Assembly: GCF_017591425.1 (NCBI RefSeq) | Contig: NW_024464918.1 | Span: 8,492,001-8,556,000 of the forward strand | Length of the DNA stretch: 64,000 nt | Origin: Ochotona curzoniae | Lineage: Eukaryota > Chordata > Mammalia > Lagomorpha > Ochotonidae | Reading direction: 5' to 3' | Shown here: positions 23,806 through 36,177 of the stretch, one piece after another | How positions within the stretch are numbered: position 1 is the stretch's first letter | Layout: each line of letters starts with the position of its first letter | Notes under the pieces: generated by a model | What the model was told of the DNA's origin: nothing | The model's database searches: none | The model's input: only the letters and a program-made list of their open reading frames with translations | Translations under genes and position numbers: made by a program

Positions 23806-26374
23806 TCTACTTATCATTAAGTAGCATTTCTTGGATGTACCAAATTCTCCAATTCCCCTGGCTGAGACGCATTCGGATTGCTTCATATTTTTGAGATGAT
23901 AACTAAAGCCACAATAAATGCTAGTCTACAGCTGTTTACTTGAGTGTAGCAACGTGTTGCAGTAAAAAGAAGTTATTATCTGGAGGTGTTCATTTAGAGG
24001 CAAGGGGAAGAGATGCTAGAGAGATGCTAGCGATGATTATAGTACTAATTTTGTAGTAATTGCCTCTTCACTAAATAAAAATTCTTCATTTATTCATTTG
24101 GAGTTGAAAGAGATTATGATACATGAATTCATGCAATTAATAATTTTTTTCTTCTAGAGAAGAAATGAAGCAATTGTTTGAATAGTCTGTCAACAAGCAC
24201 TTGGCTGGCAGACCTTGCTAAGATCCTGAGGACAGAAAACTGTCTTAACTCTTTCAGCTGCATTTCACCAAACACACAAAAATTCTAATACACATTTCAC
24301 TCAAATATAAAATGAGCTAATAAGATTTATGACTTTCCTTCAAATTCCCACCCTCTCAAGTGTCAAGGGAAAAGACAAGCCTCATTCTTTCCTATTTGTA
24401 TGTCAAATACTTGTAATGATATGATGCAAGTCATCTCTAACTGGTAGTTCTCAACAGTAGCCTGTTACATATCTGCACGGTCCACTTGAAAACATCAACC
24501 ATGATGTTATGGCTCTCAACCTGGCATCTTCTGGTGCCCAGAAAGAAGTCCATGTTGGGAAACAGCGAGCACTTGTGTTCTCAGCCAAGCAGCACTCACA
24601 AGAGCCCACTGTGAGGATAAATTGTCAGAGCTATGAGAAGTGAACCTTGAGAACTGCACCAGAAAGAGGAAATGACTTGGCAGGATTTTCATATTTATAT
24701 ACTCTCAGTGTTTCTACTTAAATCCCTTACAGACCCTGATGGGGCCCTGGGGATCCTAAGGCTATATGATCACAATGACTATGTATGTTTCACTTCATCT
24801 TAGGCCCCAGAAAGAAAAATATTCTTCCTACACAACCTTGCACCAAGGGATAATGAAAGTCTTTCCTTATGGCTTCCTGATGGGTCAGCAGTCTCCTGAA
24901 AATACTCTTCCTACAGGGTGAAAAATAAATCTCTCTCTATGTGAAATGCTTTGAGCTCTTTAAAAGGAAAACCCAGGATAAATTTCAGCTATTATTATTA
25001 TCATTATTATCTCTCACTCACTCAATATAATCTGACACATTATATTCCCTTTAGGCCTATGGAACCTATTTTCTGAATGCTGCTGGCTCATAAAAAATTC
25101 ACATATAGTAAAAAAAAAATCTGTATGCCTGGAAATTCAGTGAACGCCATTTCTATGGGAAATCTGTTCCTTCTGATCATTAAAAAAATATATTTTCTTT
25201 TGGATGTTTGCATTCACATCAGCAGACTGTACTATTAAAAACAACTCAAGCTACAGAAAAGAGTAGAACAGGAGTAAGAACATGCAACATGATCTGTTTC
25301 TATAAACCAATCTTACATTTCAAGATTTCTTTCAGAGGTATTAATTTGCCCATATTCTCTTTACAGATGTGAAATTGGTCTTAAAAAATGTATGAAGCTT
25401 TTCAAGAGGTGTTATTTAAATGCTGAGAGCATCAAATTCAAAAATGAGGAATCCTTTAAGGACTCCATAATGCCTCAGTTTCAATTCATTTCAAAATCTG
25501 AAATGAATTGTGTGATTCTGTCAAAGTGGTACTTATTAGTATACTGTGAAGGGGCAGGAATTGCAAAATGAGTATCTTTTCAGTACCGAAGTCACTTCCC
25601 AGGAATTAGATGCTTAAGGATATCTTCTTATAGTAATGCAGTTTTTAACCTCAGCACTGTACTAAACTAAAGAACAGGTGATATTTGCATCTCTATTTTA
25701 ACTAAGGAGTGATAGTACTTGAGTAGTACCCAAATGAAAAGTGGAGCTGTCTTCACTGTATCTTTAGAAGATATGATAAGTTGACTTCACTATTCACACA
25801 AATGCGACATTAGAAGCTGGATTGCCTATATGATTTTGAAAAACATAGTTACAAACTGAATCCAAAGCACCTTTGTAGAACGGGAGATATGGTCTGAAAC
25901 TCACCAATTAGGGAATGAAACAAGGCTTAGAAACTATGCAATCCAGATGTCAGTTGTTACCACACACTGTGTCCAATTTCATATGGTTTCAAATTCCACG
26001 CACTTCTGAAATGCCTGCTATTTTCCAGAAACAGCCTCCCAAACCAAGTAGAAGTCTATGGTTTTGGATTAAAAAAAATTACATGGCAGAAATAGAGGAA
26101 AGGTTACACTTCAAATTTTATGATACAAAAGGGTCTTTAATGGGTATTGCACAAGTGTAACCTCCTCTTTCCCACTATGTATAAGACACCTGAAGTGGGT
26201 TAGTGAGGATTTCTCTGTCTCTCCATAACCAAAACTCATGGCTTAGAATTCTTCTTATGTGTTTAACTCTGACATCTACTATCTCATGGCAGCCACATCA
26301 GACTTACACAAGCTCAAAAAATATACTCAGCACACTTCGAACCTACGATTTGTGTGAGTGAAAAAAAGATATGT
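23806..26374. other. Unique AT-rich noncoding sequence, no gene seen
   Basis: No exon or clear repeat is present. A phrase near 24430 (ggtagttctcaacag) faintly recalls a hAT MITE end but has no partner. A short TTA-rich stretch lies near 24990-25010. Confidence 0.5.
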
Positions 26375-26644
26375 AGCCTTATTTTTTTTTATTTTACTTC
26401 TTTTTATTATTATTATTTTATGTTACATTTCCATAGGCCCTGGGATCTACTTCCAGACAAAGATGGACTCCCAATGAAACTGTTTCCTATATCGTGACAA
26501 GAGGATGCTGGATTCTCTGCCATTTTCCACGCCCACGATGATGGACATATGATTGTGTGTGGAGAACTATTCTATAGTAATGGTATTGGAGAACTCAGTG
26601 AACGGGGAAGGAATTAGGGAGGGAATAAAGGAAAGCCTTATTTT
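26375..26644 (-). mobile_element. Retroposed insert of unidentified family with target-site duplication
   Basis: An 11-base direct repeat, agccttatttt, lies at 26375-26385 and 26634-26644. Between the copies, read on the minus strand, is about 210 bases of body followed by an A-rich tail (taataataataaaaagaag, then an A run) adjoining the first copy. The duplication ends in TTTT followed by A, as expected when the L1 endonuclease cuts for a minus-strand insertion. The body starts near ctccctaattccttccccg on the minus strand. I cannot match it to the SINEs here; it may be a 5'-truncated L1 3' UTR or a retroposed cellular transcript. Confidence 0.6.
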
Positions 26645-27164
26645 ATTGTATAGCTATAGAGAGAGCACTATCAAAGCCAAAAGAGAGATAATTCAACTGA
26701 TTTTCAAGGTGCATCTAAAGTAGATTAGGAACTCAGCCACAGCATTTGTCCTTCAGGCTTTGGCCTTCCTCAGTAGTGCAAAAGGGGGAGGGATTGTGAT
26801 TCCTTCTAGATTTTACTTATGGCAAACCTAAAACAAAATGCAATTCAACATGATTGCAAATGCATATGTGTATCTACCAGAATGCCTTTAGACAGATGGT
26901 CCTGGAGTCAAAAAAACTTATCTATTCCTAATGTTTACAGACCTCTTGCAAAAGAACAACTGGAGGCTACATACCCTTATCACAGTATTAATTTATACCA
27001 GGTAAACAAAACTGCTGAATAAAATAATTTACCCACTATTTTGACAAATAGAAGTCTTCAACAACAAAAGCACAAACACATACACACACACACTTACTTG
27101 ATTTTGTGGATGAAAAATAGGCCAAACAACTGGATTTCCTGTGATTATGAAAACAAATTTTTTG
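26645..27164. other. Unique noncoding sequence
   Basis: No gene is seen. A short CA-rich run lies near 27070-27095. The 67-codon frame at 26819 has no motif support. Confidence 0.45.
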
Positions 27165-27492
27165 AGGTTTATTTATTTTTATCTGAAGGACACATTACAG
27201 AGAGAGCAGGAGAGGCAGAGAACTTCTTTCATTTTCTGGGGCTGCGATTCCCAACTACTCAGATGGATGCAATGGACACAACTGAGGTGATCTGAAGCCG
27301 GGATTCAGAGAAACATTTTCTGTGTCTCTCTCACGGCTGCAGAGTCCCAAGACTTAAGGCCATCCTCTATTGATTTTCTGGCTATAAGCAAAAAGCAGTA
27401 TTAGAAGTGGGGCAGTTGGGACATGAAATGGCTCCCCTATGGGATGTTGCAACCAGGGAATTAGCCAGCTATGGCACAGAGCTGGCCCTGTG
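27165..27492 (-). repeat. Old lagomorph C-type SINE
   Basis: Antisense: ggtttatttatttttatctg, acagagagagcaggagaggc, cagagtcccaagacttaagg, ccatcctctattgattttct, and a head side near agccagctatggcacagagc. Confidence 0.75.
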
Positions 27493-27850
27493 ATGATCAA
27501 TTTCAGTATGAAGACCTATGCATAGATTTCGTTGATAAGAGATAAGCAATGTTTGCAGAAGTATTGAAGATACAGATCATTGTAAATTTATCACATAAAA
27601 ATAATTTTAAACAACTGGCATTAAAAAAAAGAAAATACCACCTAGTAATCAGATGTTATGTATTAATTCATACGTTTATAATGATTAAAACATAACAATA
27701 TGAACTCTTATGTTTTTTCCTGCCTTTATTTTGAACATATTCTCTATATTGCCAGAGTCAACAATTCTTTACATAATGTACATCCTATTGACAACAATGC
27801 AAGTCAGGCAAATTTTCTTTTACTATGTAAATTATCTTGGCTTACATGAG
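27493..27850. other. Unique AT-rich spacer
   Basis: About 360 bases with no recognised feature. Confidence 0.45.
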
Positions 27851-27990
27851 GAGACTTTAAAAATTCATGAAATAAAATTAAAAAGTAAGTTTATTTTGGT
27901 ACATAGATATTTGAAGCCTACGCACACAAAGGATCTTCAAAAAGTTCAGCAAAACACTTATAAAAAAAAAAGCTGTATGGCTTTGTGAAA
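27851..27990. mobile_element. Foldback-family element, partial
   Basis: One arm-like stretch, gactttaaaaattcatgaaa running to aagtttattttggtacatag, is followed by a second start, ggatcttcaaaaagttcagc. The same two-part order is seen in the copy near 58.4 kb. The right arm is not clear here. It belongs to the same family as 2488-2992. Confidence 0.5.
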
Positions 27991-28109
27991 GTGCTTGCAT
28001 TATAACCAGCTTATACTGTAATTTCATTTGTCTCTGGACTTTATGAAGTACCATCTGATAGCATTTTTCACTATCTCTTCAAGCGTCTGTAGGTACTTAA
28101 CGGCATTCT
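27991..28109. other. Short spacer
   Basis: No feature is recognised. Confidence 0.4.
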
Positions 28110-28325
28110 TAAGCAGAAATTTCAAGAGAAAATGCTTAGACTTGGCAGATCAGCTGGTTTCTGCAGTAACTACTCAGTTTTGTCACTGAAGTGAAAAAGC
28201 AGCCATAGGCAGTATCCAAATGTTGGGGCACAGCTGTGCTGCAATAAACCTTTATTTACAACAGCACACAGGAGGCTGGCTTTCACTTAAAAGCAAGGAT
28301 TTCTGATCTATGTCCCAGATACATG
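28110..28325 (+). mobile_element. hAT-Charlie-type MITE remnant
   Basis: The sequence follows the 3' two-thirds of a widespread eutherian hAT MITE: gtaactactcagttttgtca, aaagcagccataggcagtat, gctgcaataaacctttattt, acaacagcacacaggaggct, and a degenerate end where the family has the gtagtttgccgacccctg terminus. I recognise the family text but am not certain of its Repbase name. Such elements carry no gene. Confidence 0.7.
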
Positions 28326-29459
28326 GAGTATTACATACATGTGCTTCATTGCATGCATCAGTTTCTCACCACTTCCTGCAGCAGAGGTGACTCACCGATC
28401 CACAGAAGCAAGAAAATCGTTTCTGTCCCATTCGGTATGGTTTTACTGGAATCTTCTTCAGAGTTACATGACAATTTTTGCGTCCTCATTACACCCTTAC
28501 ATTTCATTGCAATGATATACACTATGTATTTCATAGTTTTTGATCTACAAATATATCTTCTACAAATAGAAAAAAGTTTTAGGGTGCAATAGCCAAATTC
28601 AAATCTACTTGTGTTTTCAAAGTGCTTCTGTTCAGTTACCAAAAACAGTGTAGAAAGACTTAAGATTGAAAATAATTACTTGTTTTCCATGATTGTTACA
28701 AATTCTCTGTGTAGGGTTAATAAGGTGCTACACTTAATGTTTTGAGTGCATTACATACCCAGTCTGGATTCATTCTTAACTGCTTTGAAAGAATTTAATA
28801 CTTGTTCAATCAACTGTTAGATTCTTTGTGAAGTTATTTCTGTTACATGTCTCATCAAGATAGTGCCTTTTTTGCTTGTTTTCATTTTGCTTTTGATGAC
28901 AAAAGTTTTTTCAGATATTAAATAGAAATCATTGAGTACTTCTTTTCTTTCTCATTTTAAAATTTCCTTCCAATACAACTATATATTTTATACTTTTTAG
29001 TTTATGTAGTAATACTTAGAATATTTTTTGTCCCCTCTATGAGGCATATGGTTCTTCATGCCACTATTTCCAGAAGCATATTGTAACACCAGAATAATTT
29101 TTTAACAAAGTGTAATGGACATGAGCCAAGCAAATGTTCATAAAAAAGTAGTAAAGGAAGAGAAGACACAGACGGGAGTCAAGCACGTATGCTATCTCTT
29201 CAAGTACATGGGAGCCAACCAAATATTCCCACGGCTACTGGAGTCAGAACCCACGGGCATTTCTGACATGTATCACGTGAAGCCTGAACTGTAACACTGA
29301 ACAGTGAGAGGTATCTGGGGATGAGAAACTTAAGTCCCGGCATTAACAACTTAATCAGCACTCTCCACAATGACGCTTGTTCGTTAGGAATCTGACCAAG
29401 GCAATGGTAGTGTTTGTTCAATTAAATGAACTGTTGGAATCAACAAAATAAATACCTAG
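28326..29459. other. Unique AT-rich noncoding sequence
   Basis: No exon or known repeat is seen over 1.1 kb. Overlapping frames at 28323-28642 on both strands are incidental. Confidence 0.5.
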
Positions 29460-29725
29460 CCAGGCAACTGGTGTCAAAGTTAAGACACCACGTTGGATAC
29501 TAACACCCGTTGTCGGCCTGCTTGGGTTCAAGACCTGGTTGGACCCATGATTCCAGCTTTCTGCTAATGCAGAAACTGGGAGGGAGCAGGTGACAGCCTA
29601 AGTACTTGATCCCCTGCCAAGACAAGTGAGATTGGGCTCCAGACTCCAGTTTGGAACTGACCCAGCCAGAATGAACCAATGTATGGGAGAACTCTTTAAT
29701 TCTTTGGCATGACAGAAGTAAATGA
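29460..29725 (+). repeat. Old lagomorph SINE, distinct subfamily
   Basis: Sense: ggcaactggtgtcaaagtta, gacaccacgttggatactaa, gcttgggttcaagacctggt, cagctttctgctaatgcaga, cctaagtacttgatcccctg and ctgacccagccagaatgaac. The gacaccac and ttcaagacctgg wording marks an older, more diverged C SINE lineage. Confidence 0.65.
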
Positions 29726-29796
29726 TACATAAAACTACCCAAATGAAGTAAGAATTCAAAAGACATGCCTTCATATTGCTAGGTTTAAATGAGATC

Positions 29797-30115
29797 AGGG
29801 GCTGGCAATATGGTATAGCACATGAAACAACTGCCTGTGACAAACAGCACAATGGTACTACTACAACGATTCAAGTTCTAGCAATTTCGCTTGCAAAACA
29901 GTTTTTTGCTAATATGCCTGGGAAGGTAACAGAAGATGGTACAAGCATGTATGCTTTTTCCCAGTCACATAGAAAACCTGAACTGAGTTTCCAGCTCTTT
30001 CCTTTGCTCAGTGCAAATCTGGTTATTGAGAGTGGACCACTATATGAAATTTTTTTCTCTGTGTGTGCCCCTCTATCTCTGTTATTCTGTCCTTCACATA
30101 CAATTTTTTAAAGAT
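29797..30115 (+). repeat. Old lagomorph C-type SINE
   Basis: Sense: aggggctggcaatatggtat, agcacatgaaacaactgcct, acgattcaagttctagcaat, aatatgcctgggaaggtaac, agaagatggtacaagcatgt and a tail side with ctctgtgtgtgcccctctat. It carries an open frame of 111 codons that reflects the SINE, not a gene. Confidence 0.75.
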
Positions 30116-30432
30116 TTTTAAATTTTTATTGGAAAGTCAGATATACACAGAGGAGGAGAGACAGAGAGGAAGATCTTCTGTCAATTGATTCACTCCACAA
30201 GAGGCTGCAACAGCCGGAGATGAGCTGATTTGAAGCCAGGTGCCTCTTTCAGGTTCCCTACATGTGGGCAGGATCCCAAGCCTTTGGGCTGTCCTGAACT
30301 GCTTTCCCAGGCCACAAACAGGAAGCTGAATGGGAAGCAGGGCTGCCAGGATTAGAACTCGTGCCTAATTGGGATCTAACCACTTGCAAAGCAAGGGCCT
30401 TAGCTGTTAGAATACTGTACCAGGACCCAAGA
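30110..30432 (-). repeat. Lagomorph C-type SINE, near full length
   Basis: Antisense: aaagatttttaaatttttat, tggaaagtcagatatacaca, gaggaggagagacagagagg, cccaggccacaaacaggaag and head side gttagaatactgtaccagga. It sits tail-to-tail with the sense SINE at 29797-30115, so the two form a close inverted pair. Confidence 0.93.
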
Positions 30433-32095
30433 CCCAAACAGGTCTTTTTTCTTTTCTTCTTCTTTCTTTTTTTTTTTTTAATAAAATGGGGTCAGCGTCT
30501 TCATAACTCCCAAGTACACATGGCTTTGTTGTGTCAACATTTTCGAACTTAGATTTATTCATTGCCATTGGACTCAACTTACATATATTTTACAACACAA
30601 ATGAAGATTAATCATTGCACAATAAATAGGAAAACTCGTGATCTCAGCTACTGTTCATGGCTGTGTTTATAAATCCAGCAACATCTTTTCAGCATTTTTT
30701 TTTCCTATCATACTCCAAGGGCCTTTATAAACACTTTGTATACATTTGCTTACCAAATCCTTTAAAACCAAATCAATGTTTTATCTTTCCCATGCCTTGG
30801 GCTAGGAAAAGTCTGCAAATCCCTGATATTAGATAGCAGTACTCCTATTTTCCCTGTACATAAACATTTCTCTCCTGCATCCCCGTCCTCACCCTCCCCT
30901 CTCCACAGGTTTTGAATTGTCTTTTGGAGTCTTCAGAAGTACAACACTCATAAATGTGATCATAGTTTTAAAAGTAGTTTTCACAGAAGAGGAAAAAAAT
31001 GAGAATTGGGACCCGCTATACAGAACAGGAACTCCAAATGCACTAAGTAAATTATTGCTTCTTTGTGGTGAACATCATGACCTATAATTCTATTTAGGCA
31101 CTTTAAATCAACAAATAATGCTTCATTAACTTGGTCCATTTTTTTCTACTTTACATATAATACAGAAATTCTTTCACTATTTGAAATACTATTATTAAAT
31201 GTAAGAAAATTTGCACTAAAAGTTATGAAACATTATAATCTGAATCATATTTTCAAGAAATAACAAAACTACATGAGACAATGATTACTGATGGAAATAA
31301 CCGTTGCATATTTAGATACAGAAATGGGTTGCAAGAGTATTCTTGGGTAATGAGAAATGCTAATATGAAATTATACAAATAAAAAGTTGACAATTTATTT
31401 CTTTTTTTAGTCTGTGATTTCCTTTAAAACACCCCCTCATTTGTCTTAAAAAAATACATATACGTAATCTGCATAAAGTAAGTATCTAGCAGAAACAAAA
31501 ATAACCTGGTGGTCTCTTTAGAACACAAAATATTTTCCATAGAAATTTAACTGACTGAATGTTCCTACTTCTCTACTAGTTAAAAAGTATACTTTATACT
31601 CTGTTAATATAAGCAATTCTTCATTTTGATAAATTAAGACCTGCTTTCATACAGGGTAGGTACATGTCAGAAACAGAGACTGCATTTGTTAATTTGAATA
31701 AAATCCTGCCGACTGCGAAGATGAGCATTAGCAGGAAACGATAATCCAAAGTGGAGCTGCTACTTGAACCCAAGGAATCACACACAGAATGCAGACATCT
31801 CAAACGGTGGCTTAACTAAGTAAAAACTCCAGCACATCCACCTCCTGTTCTGATAAGAACATTTACAGTTGCACAAGTGCCTTCACTTTGGTATCGCTCA
31901 GTGCTGTTGCACTGGACAGCACTGGATTAGGAGGTTGTGGTAGAGAAGCACTCTAAGGCACTTTTGACTGCTGAGACTTGTGTTGGTAGAGTATGTTATT
32001 CCATGTTCCTAGCCTGCTTGGGTGGATGGCGTGTAACAGACGACAAACCATCACATATAGCCTATCCCAAATCCACAGATAAGAACTGGAAAGTT
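30433..32095. other. Unique AT-rich noncoding sequence
   Basis: A T-rich run lies at 30450-30480, directly after the SINE. No gene or named repeat is seen in the rest. Confidence 0.5.
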
Positions 32096-32121
32096 TTTTG
32101 TTTGTTTGTTTGTTTGTTTCA
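32096..32121. repeat. (TTTG)n short tandem repeat
   Basis: Five consecutive tttg units preceded by a T run. Confidence 0.9.
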
Positions 32122-33169
32122 TTGGTTAAAGATTTAGTATTTTCTTAAATATTGTGAGTAAATAGGCTAGACAAAACATTCAACCATTACTATAGCTTCT
32201 ATAATCCCCATGTGATAAGGAACACGCAGACAGAGAAATAGGAGTTCAAGTTATCAGTCTATTTCCCCATTTCTTTCTCTTTCTCAAATGCACACAGGTA
32301 CAAAAACCTCTAAATGATTCTCTAACATTTGAAATATTTTAGAGATTCAGAGTATGAATTATATTACTACACAGAAATAGGGAGGTTTATAGTCTAAGAT
32401 TATACTACTGAACCACCCAGTCCCTGTCTTCCCTCAGCTACGGAATCCTTTCATCAAACCGACTGTTGAATGGACTGTCAGTACCATATACAGATAACAA
32501 CCTATTTCTCTGAAAGCTTGCATTTTCTGTATGACGAAGTGTCCTACATGGACGCTGACCTAAGACATGATTCAGAATAGAGGGAAATGTGCTCTTCTGA
32601 CTAAGAAAAGAACTGAGGAACGTCCTCTCTTAAATACACTGCCTAAACTGACCAGGCAGGAGTAACACCTTATGGGGATTCAGCCCCAACAAGTTCAGCT
32701 GACACTGTATGTATCTATTTCTTTTGCTATTTAACAATAATCAGCCTTGATTTCCAGTAGTGACTTTTCTCTAATTATTATCACGTGACTAATGTTTCAT
32801 TCGTTCATCCTCGAGTCCCATTTTACTTCTGTGAACCCTAGAAATCTGTCTTTCCTGATTGTCTCCATAACACAGGTTGCTTTCACTGCGCCCTTCAGCT
32901 CTGTGAGTGTCAAATGCTCACATCTGGCAACCACAGATGGCTACCACTGAAGGCTTAAAGAAAGTGGGGACCTCCTTAGGTTTCTGGCTGCTTTGTGCAG
33001 ACAAGCTAAGTCAGCATTTGTGGTTTTCACCTGCCTAAGTTTTCTTTTCTGGATACAAACAAATCTCAGGCACCTACCCTTTTTCATAAGCCCACCCTCA
33101 TTTCTCAAAAATTAATCATCAGTTGGGGTATCTGGATTTGATTGTGAGTGGATATATGTCTCTCTCTGC
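32122..33169. other. Unique noncoding sequence
   Basis: No gene or repeat is recognised. The part from about 32560 is moderately GC-richer and low in simple repeats, and grades into the candidate regulatory segment that follows. Confidence 0.45.
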
Positions 33170-33690
33170 TGAAGAAAACCCAATGTTTGCATATTTATCT
33201 GTTGATATTTTAATTAACAATTTAAGTACAATGTTTGCCCTGTGAGTTCAATGGGAAAAACTCTGCAAATAAACAGCATTTCCCTCTTGGACAATCACTC
33301 TGTAAATTAGCTTACTTTGTCAATAAAGTGAATGCCTATCAGGCTCTTCAAAGCAGCAGGGGTAAGGATGTTCATTTACTTAAGCAGTAGGTTCTACCAT
33401 TAGCGTTTGTGATTGGTGTTAATTAGAACTGTGTGTGCATGTCTCCTTGCCACAGAGCCCGCACTTGCAAAATCCTAGTAACAATCAAGCTATTAATAAA
33501 TTAAGTACCCATATTTGTTTGTGTTCTTTCTTAATCTAATTGAACCTTTCTGAGCAAGACCATCTTGATAAACATTTGAGGTCTGGTTTCTCGGGGTTAG
33601 AATGCTTTAAATTGTGCTTAATGAGTGTTTCTACAAGTGCCTAATATAAATATTTAACATGATCACTGAATTCTTTCCAATGGGTACAAC
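33170..33690. promoter_or_regulatory. Candidate conserved enhancer with many TAAT sites
   Basis: Homeodomain-type cores cluster here: ttttaattaacaattt (33210), ggtgttaattagaac (33415), gctattaataaattaagtac (33489), cttaatctaattgaacc (33530) and gcttaatgagtg (33617). The whole stretch lacks SINE, L1 or simple-repeat sequence and has the even base composition of mammalian conserved noncoding elements. No target gene can be named from this window. It is inferred from motif density only. Confidence 0.35.
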
Positions 33691-33748
33691 TGGGAGGTCT
33701 CTGTATTACAGAGACTTGGGAAAGGACGTTGCTAAGATAAATATGAGA

Positions 33749-33874
33749 GGTCTTCAAAAACACCAAGACAAATGTCTTTTTTGAAAAAGTGACACACGCA
33801 TTTGCTAAGCAAAAATTTTGAACCCAAATAGATCTACCTTTTAGTTTTACCTCTCCATGAACTTTTGGAAGGCA
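33749..33874. mobile_element. Foldback-family element, short copy
   Basis: It starts aggtcttcaaaaacaccaag and ends ctccatgaacttttggaagg, so its termini are imperfect inverted repeats. Inside is the right-arm text agcaaaaattttgaacccaa and taccttttagttttacctct. Most of the left arm is missing. Same family as 2488-2992. Confidence 0.6.
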
Positions 33875-34709
33875 TGCAAATTGGATTTACTGACATTCAG
33901 GATAATTGAGAGAGAATCACAGGTATCTAAAAATGGATTTTAGATTATGTTAACAAAGGTGAGTAAAGAGAGCAATTATACAGCTAACAGAGACGATGTA
34001 GCTGGAGACCAGGGAGTTCTGGGATTAGAGTTCATCCGCCCTGCACGGAAAGCAGCTTCCCTTGGCCGAAAACATCCAGATCGGACACGTTATGCTTAGC
34101 TTTCTAATTTCATCTTCTTGAGACACAACCTAAATGTTTCTGAATTATGCTGAAACTGGACATCAAGCATAACGACAACTAAAAGTCATTTCCAAGAAAA
34201 ACTAGCATTCAGAATGGCAAAGATGGATATCTGAATTCTATCTTACCGCGGGAGACCTGAATATCAGTATCTACATGGGACTTTGCACATCATGCAAATG
34301 CGTTTCTGGAGAAGGAGAGAGGCTGCAAAGCAAGGTGGAGCTCTGTAGGAGCTTATCTCCAAAAGCGTAAGGGAAATACAACAACAAATGCACACACACT
34401 TGCTATGGAATTCTTAATGTGCCCTCTCAAATTTCTGCTTTACAGAATTGTTTCAAAATTCCAAAGTTTGTTACATCCTTGATAATTTTCATATGGATTA
34501 ATTAAGGAACTATAAAATTATGGATTAGCTGTGTTTTATCTTCGGTTTAACTGTCACCAAGTGCCCAGTGAATTCTTTCTTACGTTCCTGCTTTCACTCA
34601 GGTGGGTTGGTTTTTGAACACCTATTGACCCTTTAGGACTGTGCCTGTGGGCACTTATATCTTTAAGGATAACTGGATCTGACAACGTCTGTTTTTAATT
34701 TTTTTTTAA
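33875..34709. other. Unique noncoding sequence
   Basis: No gene is seen. The part at 33980-34320 keeps several CpGs (gaaaacatccagatcggaca, cttaccgcgggagacctga) in an otherwise CpG-poor setting and could be conserved. Confidence 0.45.
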
Positions 34710-34975
34710 TTTATAATACATATTTGAGGGGAGGGGAGGAGATAGAACAAGAGAGACAGAGAAAAAGCTGTTGATGAATCAGTCCAAATATCCAATAACT
34801 CAATCAGGGTGCCCTACCTGAGTTGCAGGCACACCCCCTTTTATGTTTACATGCTGTTTCTCAGGCTGTGCTATGCAAAAAATGAATAATAAAAAACAGA
34901 ACTATAGCAGAGCCAAGATTCAATCACAGGCATTCCGATGCAGGATGCATCTCTATGCTATGCCAAATGTTCAAT
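34710..34975 (-). repeat. Degenerate lagomorph C-type SINE
   Basis: Antisense and much diverged: aatttataatacatatttga, agagagacagagaaaaagct, gggtgccctacctgagttgc and a head side near ctctatgctatgccaaatg. The middle is hard to align. Confidence 0.5.
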
Positions 34976-35904
34976 CCATAAACTGTATTTTATTCATATA
35001 ATGAAGATAAAAATTATTTATCTAAGGTATTGAGAAGTGATGTATACTCAACCATTCATGCCCAAAGCAATTTGTACCTCGTAATTGTTTAAGTACTCCA
35101 GGCCATACATGGCTAATGACTATGGCATTAGCCAGAGAAACTGAAAGCCGAGTCATGTCTCTCTATATGGAAGGATTATTTAAAACTATTTCATTTCCCT
35201 AAAAAAGTACATAAAACAAAATTCAGAGTCATTACACATATGTGAGGACTAAGTCAATCCGCATATTACTGTAACTATTTCCACTTTCCCAAGACTGCTA
35301 GCTTGGACCTGAGCTTGCCAGAAGACATTCAGCTACAAGGAAAGTTTGCTTAAAAAAAATAAGCAGCCAAAGCTAGGAAGGTCCTCATTAGTTCAAGATT
35401 ATTTGGGGGGGGGGGATGTTTTACATTTTTGAGTTCAAAGTCTTTAACATTATTTTAATTAATATCACCTCTGTTCAACTCTTGACATTCTGAGGCATTC
35501 AGAGAAGTAACCCCACTTCTATTCTCCTTTCTCTAATGCATCTAGATACTAAACACGGGAGCAGTTAAACCCTATTCTTCAAAAAGATACAACTCTTTCC
35601 CGTCATTCCATGACACCCATGCCTTTGTCAGTCTCTGTTGTCACACATACATCATGGCTTTGCCTTCCTGGGATATCACATCTTTGTGCAGCAGACAGCA
35701 CACGGCTGATTCATCAGTGTGTCATACAGTATCCCAATAACTGAGCAAACATACTGTCTCAACAGCCTACTAAAAAGCTTCTTTGAAACAGACACCTAGT
35801 AGGGAAATAACCATTCCATATAGATTTCTAAAATTTTCACTGATTTAAGTGTCTTTTTAAAAGTTCTATTTGACTTTTAAAAATGCTGTATTCACTCAGT
35901 GTTC
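34976..35904. other. Unique AT-rich noncoding sequence
   Basis: It includes an 11-base G run at about 35405-35415. No gene or known repeat is present. Confidence 0.5.
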
Positions 35905-36112
35905 TTACGTTTCAAAGGCAGAGAGACAGAAACAGACATGAAGGTATCTTCTATCCAATGAACTCCCAAATGCCCACAACTGCTGGGTTCAGGAAGGCTG
36001 GAGTCAGGACTCAAAATTCTATCCAGCACTCCTGATGGCGTAGCAAGAGCCCAAGTATGTGAGCCATCTCCTGATATTTCCCTGGGGGCACATCGGGAGC
36101 AGATCCAGAACT
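35905..36112 (-). repeat. Old lagomorph C-type SINE, partial
   Basis: Antisense: ggcagagagacagaaacaga, atgaactcccaaatgcccac, gagcccaagtatgtgagcca, tctcctgatatttccctggg. The head is cut off where L1 3' UTR-like sequence begins. Confidence 0.65.
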
Positions 36113-36177
36113 TGAATGCATACATTGTGCTTAGTGAAATAAGCCCATTCCCAAGAGACAAATATCATATGTTCTCT

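Noticed and set aside
24428..24560. Possible MER5-like MITE end (ggtagttctcaacag)
   Set aside because: No matching second terminus and weak internal similarity.
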